A stretch of 64,000 bases of DNA from Pelodera strongyloides (lineage: Eukaryota; Nematoda; Chromadorea; Rhabditida; Rhabditidae), in contig JAANDG010000411.1 in NCBI GenBank assembly GCA_036852015.1, forward strand, positions 62,001 to 126,000, written 5' to 3'. Below the pieces are notes generated by a model. The model was not told the DNA's origin. It ran no database searches and saw only the letters and a program-made list of their open reading frames with translations. Below, piece by piece: positions 55,604-64,000 of this stretch. Each line of letters begins with the position of its first letter. Position 1 is the stretch's first letter. The position numbers and the translations under genes are program-made.

Positions 55604-58600
55604 AATAAGAAGTTTGCACCGAGATAGTATGATGATGCTTTAGAAGTACTTATCGTGTACAGAGGTGTGGGAGCGGCTCTGTACACGCAAAGGCGCGGTC
55701 AGATAGGCACTTGAAAAGTCTCAAAGACTCAAAGGCAGGACTGCAGGACTGACCTCAAACTCCTTCGCTCACGTCACAAAACTCTCTTGTGATAAATAAA
55801 CAACATTATACTGGGATAAGATCCAAGTCTCCGCCCACTTTTGATCGAACACGTGGTTTCATTAAGCTCCGCCCTGTTTTAAGTTGAGCCTGGGTACGTT
55901 GCGTCAGACGTGTGCCAAAAGGTGTGCGCTCTTGGGCAAGCTTGCGGCGTCGGTCGCTTGGTTCTCTTTTTCTGTGTGGACTTGCTCGAATTTTTATTGA
56001 AATCAAGTAGTGTCGTCTAATTTCTCATTGTTGATCTATAGGGCGACCTATCTAAACATAAAAAAGATAAAGCTAACCACGACACCACCAGGCTACTCAG
56101 CTAATGCCGCGTATCGAAAGAAAATGAAAATAATAATGCAAGAGAGAGAGAACGAGAGAAGCGAGAGAGAGAAAGCAGATAGAGAGCGAACTCTCCAAGG
56201 GAGAGTGCGAACTCTGCCGAGAGAGAGCTAGTAAAAAATTGTTAATTTCACAATGAACTATAAGAAACTGTCAGTTGACACAAGAATGAGGCATAATGAA
56301 TGTGGACATATTTGAAACTCTGTTCAGAAGCGGATAGAAAGCTACTGACATAAGTATAAGGAATGAGTAAAGTAGAAGTATAACTGGCCTCGAAAGAAAT
56401 GCGCGAAAACGATTTCCAAAGAATATTTCGCTTGGAATGTTTGCTCAAGAAAGTGATTAACCCGCGTACGACAGGGAATTCGGCCGGCGCACACACGAGA
56501 GGGTGCGACATCATGGAAAATAAACATTGAATTGGAGGAATATTTTGGATTTATATGGGAATATTGGCCCAAAATGAAGGAAATTAGAGATTTTGCATGG
56601 AAATACGAAGGTATTACTATTGATAATTCTTTACGTGAGTCGAAACAGAGTTGACTGTATGAGTTGATTTGAATAAAGATCATTCGGGATAAAGGGGACG
56701 CTAGCGTGATAATCGCGAATGAGTTGGTATGCAGAGATGGCTATTGGTGGACCTTCGTCATTCGCCTGCGCTCTCCCGGGAAGTTACCTGATTGAGCCTA
56801 ACGGCCTAGCCACGCTGGATGGCATTTGACTATGGGCTATCGCACGTATCTACATCACATGCAAATAAATGAGAACTTGGCACTTTGCAAAGCTGTACTC
56901 GATTTACGAAGGGAGAGAGCCGAGCCGAGGTCCATGAAGGGTGCATGGTTCTAACCGAAAGCCACAACCAGAATTGCTCGTCTGTATGCTAATTAGCCAA
57001 TTGTCGCGCTTCAGACGAATTATCAAGAACACCCCACCAGACAGCAACATCATGATGCGAAATTGCAAAATATAGATAGCAGATAACCGGGCCGGATCCC
57101 AGGGAAAGGGAGCATGGGCGCGCCTGAACAAGAATTGTGCGCCCCTAGAGCGCGCACACTCCCGTCTATAGCAAATGTGCTAAATTGGATCCGCGCCCGG
57201 CACTAGTTGAACCTCTTTTTGTGCGGCGACTATGTGAACCTATCTCGGTTTATAGCTTGAGATTCCAGATTCTGGTGTGGTAGAGCACACCACCACAAAT
57301 TGTAACGTTGATGGCACTAGCTTGATTCCATCAGCAATTTCTCTTTGTTTCGATGCCCTTGATGCCTCATCTCATGACGGTATTCAGCGCTTCTTTTTCA
57401 CAGATTTGCATATAAAATATGCGAATGAAATTGTTCACCACTCGTTTCAAATCCACGTGCCATACCACTTTAAAGATTTTCCAATTGTTTCGATGCTCTT
57501 GACTTGATTCCTCGTCACGATATTCTGACATTCTGTTTTTTTTTCCGTGCCTGGTCGTGAACGTCTTCAAAATTTCTTCCTCCTTTCTAATATCGAATCT
57601 TACGCCCAAATCCTCCCTTGATATCATTTTTATTTATCCAAATATTGAAGGCCAGCGATGTCATCCGAGACAGAAAAAGAAACCCTCTAAAGCTTGTCGG
57701 AAAAGCGCAAAATTGCCAGCCGTAGTGCAAATAAAGCACATTGGAGCCATTATATATGAAGTAAAAGGCGATAATTGAAAGTCGAGGGACTAGGTTAGAT
57801 TTTGCATAAAGTGTGGTGTAATGTAAGGACTTATGTTTTGACACGGAATATAACTTCACAAATTTATAACGCCTGTGAGTAGAGCTCTGGTCTTACAAAC
57901 TTACGATATCTAAGGATAACTCACGTTGATCTGGGAATTGAGTAGGGGACCAATAATACACTTATAAGAATAACCCAGTGATGTTTTGCCAGCAAAATAA
58001 TGATTAAGATATGAAGTTTAGTGATGTTTAAGTTGACAGTAGAAGATTAGTCTTCTTCAGTTGATCAAAAAGTGTGCTGGCAAGAAACTGGCAAGCTAGG
58101 TACATCTAAGCATGCACCTACGACGTCTACGTAATGGCTTGTAGGCTAAACGCTCTGATTTTCTGACCTTTACGTCTCACCCAACCCACCCAATTTCAAA
58201 AGATTTTTCCTCGAACACGGAAAAAGCTGCGCGACAAAAGAGTTGAACGCTTGGTAACTAAGGGGGAGAAATTTTTAAGTTCTAAGGAAATTTCTGAAAT
58301 TCTCCAAAAACAAAAAGACTTTTAAAATTTGAAATGAATAGATAGACGACGCGGAAGTGGAGAAAAAATATAATTTATTCTTCTTCCACCTACTAAACAA
58401 TTATTTATGGTTCCTTGCAAGTCGCCTGGTGGAAAATTGTGCGCGGCGTAGCAGTGGCGCGCATTGTGGTGCGCCAAATGGAATCAGACTTCTTTCGCGC
58501 ATGTTATGCACACGGCTGGCCAAATCGCACTGATCGGTCTCCATTTTTTGCGGCGACTTTGCGCAAATTTCCTCTCCACCTCTAGCTCCAATAGAGTGGA

Positions 58601-58814
58601 AAGTAACTATACTGACTATACAATTACGCCTATTTGTGAAATATAAGAATATATAGGTTTAAATTGGAGGAATTTCCCACGAAGTGTTTACAGAAACGAT
58701 AAGGGAAAAATTCTCGAAGATGGAACTCTTCAGAAACAATTGAATTATTAAATTCTATCTTCGTAGCCTCGTACTAAATGTCTACTAAACGCCGATCTAC
58801 TGAGAAAATGGGGT

Positions 58815-59090
58815 GGTGAGCGGCGCAAGCCTGGCGCAAAGACTGGGCCAAAAAGGAGAACAGATAAAAAAGCTCGCGTCCGCTTCCACCTATCTTCGTC
58901 AGGTTCTCAAGAAAATCTCAGTAAACTCGCGAGAATATAGCACGAGTCTGGCGAAGCTGGGAACACCTAGTTTCTACCGCCGCGGTGACACGCGGCGCAA
59001 GCCTGGCGCAAAGACTGTACCCAAAAGGAGACCAAATAAAAGCGCGTCGTCTTCGCCCTCTCCTCGCCATGTTCTCGCGAAAGGATAGTA
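58815..59090 (+). repeat. Tandem direct duplication, about 170-bp GCGC-rich unit
   Basis: GCGGCGCAAGCCTGGCGCAA at about 58821 is repeated at about 58993, each followed by CCAAAAGGAGA(M)C AAATAAAA, a CGCGTC/TTCGCC block and TCTCGC. A protein-like 91-codon frame spans it, but the repetition and lack of splice context argue against a gene. Confidence 0.75.
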
Positions 59091-60279
59091 GTGGTCAGTA
59101 AACGCGCAAGAATCTGGCGAAGTCTGCTCTTGCGCACCATCAAAATTATTCGCGCACTATCAAAATTAGTAGAACAAAGAATATCTCACTGAACAAAGTT
59201 ACTTAAATGATCACGGTTCTTAAATCTTTAACCAAGAAAGAAAGAAAAAGGGACTTTGTCCTCCGGCCCCTGAATCAAGGTCCAAATAAAGGTCCAACAA
59301 ATTGTAATTCGAAACCTTAGGACCAATGATGACTCGAATACGCAAACGTCGAGGTTCGGACAAAAATTCTCCAATATCGGTGACAAAGGGACATAAGGTA
59401 TGACTAACGCTTTACTATGTAGATTAAACCCAATCGACTTACGCAACACATTGGCACTGTTTTGTCTTATGTGATTATTAATAGAATAGGGAACTTCCAA
59501 TTAGCTTCCGGATCTTAGTAACCACACTTATGAAATGAACAATTCAAAGCTGTAGAACCTCATTGGCTAAACCATGCCAGTTTGTTTTAGGTTGGGTCAC
59601 CTTCGAAACAGTAAACTCTTATCATTGTATCATTGTCCTCTTTCCTACACTTTTTACAAATCAAATCAATAAAACTCAAATAAAAACCACTTTTATTAAG
59701 CCACCATATATAAAAAGATATATACAAAATAGCACAAACTTAGCAGTGTAAAGCAAGCTATGACGATTAAAGTGTAAAATTATAACCTATATAGATTATT
59801 TAAAATGGTATTTCTCTACTAAATGTCTTCATTATTTCACCATTAGTCAATAAATAAACATAGATATTAGGCAAGTCTCTGGATAAAAATAAGCCCGTTA
59901 TAAGCTCAACTTTTACGATTTACGTTACCAAACATACAAGGACACACAATAATAACTGTTACCCAATGGGATAAACTTAAATCTCATTTTCATACCAGGG
60001 TTAGGTTCGGTTACAAAGGCGAATAAAAACATTCAGACATAAACTGGCTTTAAATGCTCAGATTCCCTTAATAGAAAGCCTTTCAATTGGGCAAGGTGTA
60101 AAGCAAACTACAAACTACAATATAAAACATAGATGGCAATGGATATAATAGTACAGAGCGATACACAAAGATCATGATATTTAAAAACAGGTAGATTGTA
60201 TAGTAAAGTGCAGAGTTACTGAGTTACATGTGAACGGGTCACTGGTGAAACTGAAATTAACAGGGTAGAAAAGAAGAAA

Positions 60280-60477
60280 TTAAAGCGGTAGACACGTGGG
60301 TTTGAAACTTTTCCACTAAATGATAAACAGATGGACGACTACTGCACGACTGCACTCCATATACATACGTTTTTTGTACTATTCACACAATGGAAACCCA
60401 TATGCATATAATTACTACAGATGAATGCAGTTATACAACGTACGTTTGTTTCAAAACCACGCCTCATATCGCTCTAA
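60280..60477. repeat. Palindromic MITE, TTAAAGCGGTAGACACGTGG
   Basis: TTAAAGCGGTAGACACGTGG left and AACCACGCCTCATATCGCTCTAA right, about 200 bp. Confidence 0.8.
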
Positions 60478-60810
60478 AACAGGTAGAGGTGTTTAAAATT
60501 AACTGTAGGATTAGGATAAACTAAAATATGGCAAAAACATGAAAAGCTGCACAAATTAAAGCAACAATCATTCTATAAACAATTCCGCACAACGCTCTAC
60601 TGAATAAAATAACTTGTCGAAAAGGTAGACTCAAACTCAAATGAGCGATACATTCATACGTTCCAATAGCAAAATATACATTTAGAAGACGAAAATTAAC
60701 TACTGCTTAATAATACACAAAGTATCCCGGAAAATAAATAATTAAACTAATAATTTACCCTGACTTAAGCTAGAGATTTCGTTGATAATATTGCGGGACT
60801 ACCATTAACG

Positions 60811-60992
60811 TTAAAGCGAAATACCGACCGGTTTTTGAAACGCATTGCGTACACCTGCATTCTTGCTTACGCAAATGAGCATAAATTAGAATAAAAACTA
60901 GACCCCAATTTGACCCCACTGTGCAAAAATGCATTCGCATATGTGCAAGTACTTGTGATGCGTTTCAAAAACCGGCCGGTATTTCGCTTTAA
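60811..60992. repeat. Palindromic MITE, AAATACCGGCCGGTTTTTGAAAC family
   Basis: TTAAAGCGAAATACCGACCG left and CGGCCGGTATTTCGCTTTAA right, flanked by AACG and CGTT, so the perfect palindrome extends past the TTAA. Confidence 0.9.
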
Positions 60993-61333
60993 CGTTCGTG
61001 GCTACTGGCTACATAAGATAACTCATTTGAAATTTGAATCACTATTCATCTGTTCATCAGCATAATCGAAAGAAAACAAACAATAAAATAAAATCTTATC
61101 GGAAAATGCGTAGTAAACTGGCGCTCAAATACATGTTACTCTTACGGCTTACGGCGTAAAGCAGATTATTCAATTTCATACAAATCAACGGTCACCAAGA
61201 TTAAAATGGGCACAAAACACGCACAGCACAGGGTACAAATCGACAAATTAAAAGGAAATAGAAAAAAGAGTCAATCTGGTCTTGGTGTAACATGTACAGC
61301 TAACTGAAAAATCCTACAGTAAAGTTCACGCCT

Positions 61334-61339
61334 TTTATT
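61334..61339 (-). terminator. Candidate poly(A) signal for the ABC transporter gene
   Basis: AATAAA on the minus strand, about 205 nt downstream of the TAG at 61545. No closer consensus was seen. Confidence 0.4.
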
Positions 61340-61384
61340 AAAAAAACAAGGAACAAGGTTGACATCCTCATATCCCATATCCTC

Positions 61385-61526
61385 TTTAGAGCGGTGTGGC
61401 ACGTGGTTTTGAATATTTATACACCCGCCGCCTTCTGTGCCCTAAGGGCACACAGACGCCCAATTTTCATACACTACGTGAGACGGCACTTGTCAAAGAT
61501 GAAAAACCACGTACCATACCTCTTTA
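61385..61526. repeat. Palindromic MITE, TTTAGAGCGGTGTGGCACGTGG
   Basis: Left TTTAGAGCGGTGTGGCACGTGG and right AACCACGTACCATACCTCTTTAA. Lies just downstream of the ABC transporter stop codon. Confidence 0.8.
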
Positions 61527-61544
61527 ACACCTACCAACTCACCT

Positions 61545-63660
61545 CTACATAGAAAGTACCGTATCCGTTCCAAGGATGCTTGCCGTACGCGACGCTACAG
61601 ATGCCGCATCAATATCATGCAACTTCCACTCTCCATGTCCACTGAGCCTTAGTTCCACGTCGTGGAATTGCTTCAACGAATAGCGATGTCCGACCGACAC
61701 ACACGTAATGCCCTCCTGAAAAAAAAAGAATTCTTAAGGAACTCTGCCATTAAAGCGAAATACCGGCCGGTTTTTGAAACGCATTGCGTAAACCTGCTAT
61801 CGTATGCAGCATACGCAAATAAGCAAAAATTAGAATAAAAACCAGACTCCAATTAGACCCCACGTTGCATAAATGCATAGGAATGCAAGTACTTGAGATG
61901 CGTTTCAAAAACCGACCACCGACCGGTATTTAGCTTTAAAGCCAAATGATACCTGGTTTGGGTTAATTTCGGTGAAGGAAATGCACAAAAAGCACAGGAT
62001 TTTGCAAAACTAAATGGGAAAGACAATTCTGCTATGTCCTAGTTTTCAAAGCGGAAGTATTCGTTGCCAAATGCAGTTTTCCCTGCGTAAGTAAGTAAAA
62101 CAATTTCTGACAGCGGGTTAATGTCACAGCGACACCACATAGATAATGTGTTGCCTTAGAAAAAGAATCTGACAGCAGGTTCTAATGTCACAGCTCACAG
62201 CGCACATAACGATTTGTTACCTTCTGCAAAGACCAAAAGACTAACACTAAAGTATATATTAAGAAACAAACCTGCTGCAAAAACCTATAAATGTGCATTT
62301 CGAGTTCGAATCCTATAGCAGAAGTGGCCTCATCCAAGAATGCCACCCTCGGCTTCGCATACAGTACACGAGCCATGGAGAGACGTTGCAATTCACCAGG
62401 AGACAATGTATCCATCCTATACAAATTTTTTGTAAACTACTGAGGTTCCTTAGGTGCTTAGGTTCCTGAATACTGTAGCACCCAGCCAGTAGTTCTTTTG
62501 TTTTGCATCAATAAGAACTGTGTTATTGTTTACTCACACAAAAGCACTATAGTCACAAAAAAGGACATGATACAGGAGCAACCAATTATTACAATACAAT
62601 ACAATACAATTACAGTACAATGTCGTCCATATAAAAAAAATATTTAGGAAAATACTTGCAAAACTATGTAAAGCAGGCCAAGATATATACACTTGTATGA
62701 TACACCTTTCCATTTTTCTTTTACCCAATTGCTAATCGACTACAGTACCTCGTTACTACAGTACTACAGTACCTCGTTACTACAGTACTACAGTACCTCG
62801 TTACTACAGTACTACAGTACCTCGTTACTACAGTACTACAGTACCTCGTTACTACAGTACTACAGTACCTCGTTACTACAGTACTACAGTACCTCGTTAC
62901 TACAGTACTACAGTACCTCGTTTCGTTAAATACATTGCATTCTCTTAATCATATTATTTTATGCACACATGCACACCTCGGTGTTATTTAATAAATAAAT
63001 AAATTACTGCTATCTCAAGTGCTATCAATCTTGATGGATGCTGATGCAAACAAGAAAGGCATAAAATTTGCTTACCAGTCCCATTCAACCGGGGAATCGA
63101 ATCCTTGACATCGATCAATCAAATGTTCCATTCTCACAACTTCCAACACTCTCGATAGACGCATCACTTCTGGAACAGGAAGTAAATTTAAAGCGGTATG
63201 GCACGTGGTTTGTGAAATACGACAGAATTGCATTTTTCCATATAATCAATGCATGTGCCCTTCTGGTAAAGTCGGATACATAACTTTGCATATAATACAG
63301 GAGAAACACAAGCCAAACCAAACCATTTGAAAAATTGTGAAAGTTCATTGATCGCTTTCTTTTATAACATATTTTATTAATGACGATCTTTTTTATTGTT
63401 GTGATTCGCCATGTTTCACGGCTAGCGTAAAGATACTCCCAGTCCATAATATTTATTTTTCGGTCGTTCTTAGTTGCTTTGAAATTGAAATTACTAAAAT
63501 ATGGGCACAAACTGCCACAAAAAAGTTTCAATTTTCACCTAAATTGTCCCTGTCTGGGCTAGAAAGGGAAATAACGTTTGAGTAGTTGATCATCGTTTCA
63601 CTAATAAATTAATGTAATACTAATAATACTAATAGTAATAATACTAATAATAATAATAGA

Positions 63661-63696
<36 letters not shown>

Positions 63697-63831
63697 CTTT
63701 CTCCACCGGAAGTGCCTTCACCGGATAAACAATCTGTTGCCTAAGTGTAGTGCCACCAGATGGGAAATAGGCCTTCTGCGGTACGAAGAACAGGTTATGG
63801 GGTCGATTCTTCCAGTGACGCTCCATTTTAC
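61545..63831 (-). CDS. ABCD4-like ABC half-transporter, C-terminal nucleotide-binding domain (5' part beyond window)
   Basis: Exons, 5' to 3': 63831-63697, 63169-63076, 62416-62272, 61715-61545 (TAG), phases all compatible. The first visible exon starts in phase 1 at a TATAG acceptor, and upstream exons (membrane domain, Walker A) lie past 64000. Visible motifs: Q-loop region [20 protein letters not shown] followed by IVYPV; a linker [17 protein letters not shown] signature [16 protein letters not shown]; Walker [13 protein letters not shown]-loop [16 protein letters not shown]. The ending GHGEWKL matches the tail style of subfamily D member 4, the vitamin B12-associated lysosomal transporter, related to C. 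elegans pmp genes. Other D members are peroxisomal fatty-acyl transporters, so location is inferred. A GTGAGT donor lies two bases after the stop. Confidence 0.88.
61750..61939. repeat. Palindromic MITE, AAATACCGGCCGGTTTTTGAAAC family
   Basis: TTAAAGCGAAATACCGGCCG left and CGACCGGTATTTAGCTTTAA right. It starts 33 nt upstream (minus strand) of the last ABC-transporter exon acceptor. Confidence 0.9.
62742..62920 (+). repeat. 24-bp minisatellite, about 7 copies
   Basis: Unit GTACCTCGTTACTACAGTACTACA repeated head to tail with essentially no variation, in an intron of the ABC transporter gene. The frame across it reads an 8-residue repeat and is not a gene. Confidence 0.95.
63617..63695. repeat. 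(AAT)n microsatellite
   Basis: Interrupted then pure AAT/TAA units. It runs right up to the donor of exon 63831-63697, whose GTTATT donor is itself the first repeat unit. Confidence 0.95.
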
Positions 63832-64000
63832 CTATAAACACAAATCAGCTCAATAAATAAATAAATAAATATTTTACGCTCGTGCTCCTTTCTTCAGGGG
63901 CGGTACAGAATCAAAGTTTGCTTATGTCATTTTCCGCATACATCATAAACATCTACATATTTCAGTATACAATACCCTGTCTGTGAAGACCTACGCATAC

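Larger units (their letters stand above)
48293..61544. other. Repeat-dominated intergenic region between the receptor and ABC transporter genes
   Basis: No supported coding exon in 13 kb. Contents: (GA)n tracts, MITEs of the AAATACCGG and TTAAAGCGGTA families, a poly-C tract, two TTAGGC arrays, a tandem duplication (54975-55345), an (AAT)n tract (54817-54851), a GCGC-rich direct duplication (58815-59090) and several CCATTTGG-type repeats. The two genes are transcribed in the same direction, so the receptor promoter should lie near 48300-49000. I see no TATA box there. Frames near 55806-56006, 56704-56780 and 59228-59500 are somewhat protein-like but have no partners. Confidence 0.55.

Noticed and set aside
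56704..56790. Protein-like stretch NELVCRDGYWWTFVIRL
   Set aside because: Stops soon after, has no start, neighbours or splice partners. Possibly an old retroelement fragment but not supportable.
58813..59088. 91-codon basic ORF
   Set aside because: Covers a tandem duplication of a GCGC-rich repeat and has no splice or family support.
1..64000. CRISPR arrays, operons, Shine-Dalgarno sites or phage genes
   Set aside because: Split genes, splice signals and telomeric TTAGGC show a eukaryotic nuclear genome. Repeats lack CRISPR spacing.

Overview
The window looks like a nuclear contig from a nematode. Introns carry TTTCAG/TTTTAG acceptors and GT donors. There are interstitial blocks of TTAGGC, the nematode telomere unit. 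The gene families fit (DUF229, a nematode-expanded kinase-like family, a nematode-type serpentine receptor). Two genes begin just after an isolated TTTCAG, as expected for spliced-leader trans-splicing. Genes are sparse: four host genes in 64 kb, with introns from about 50 bp to 7 kb. The single ORFs I could trust are mostly exons, so gene models were built by following open frame and intron phase across splice sites.

Layout: 1-5610 is repeat-rich intergenic DNA. 5686-19393 (+) is a 15-exon DUF229 membrane protein. Its 7.06-kb tenth intron holds the remains of a Maverick/Polinton-type virus-like transposon (365-401 bp inverted repeats at 11231 and 17321). Inside that element, antisense to the host gene, is the C-terminal part of a nematode kinase-like gene plus other small ORF remnants. 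19394-27944 is intergenic, with a possible TATA promoter and a 35-residue secreted-peptide ORF at 24108. 27945-39957 (+) is a Headcase (HECA/hecl-1) homologue in about 18 exons. 42763-48292 (-) is a complete 8-exon, 304-residue serpentine receptor. 48293-61544 is 13 kb of repeats, including two TTAGGC arrays, one lying inside a tandem duplication. 61545-63831 (-) is the C-terminal half of an ABCD4-like half-transporter that continues past the right edge.

The host genes show no obvious functional link: a sulfatase-fold-related membrane protein, a developmental regulator, a chemoreceptor and an organelle transporter. The shared feature is repeat content. Dozens of palindromic MITE-like elements belong to a few families, many bounded by TTAA. 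A striking number end 16-95 nt upstream of a 3' splice site on either strand. The most noteworthy system is the Maverick remnant with its kinase-like cargo.
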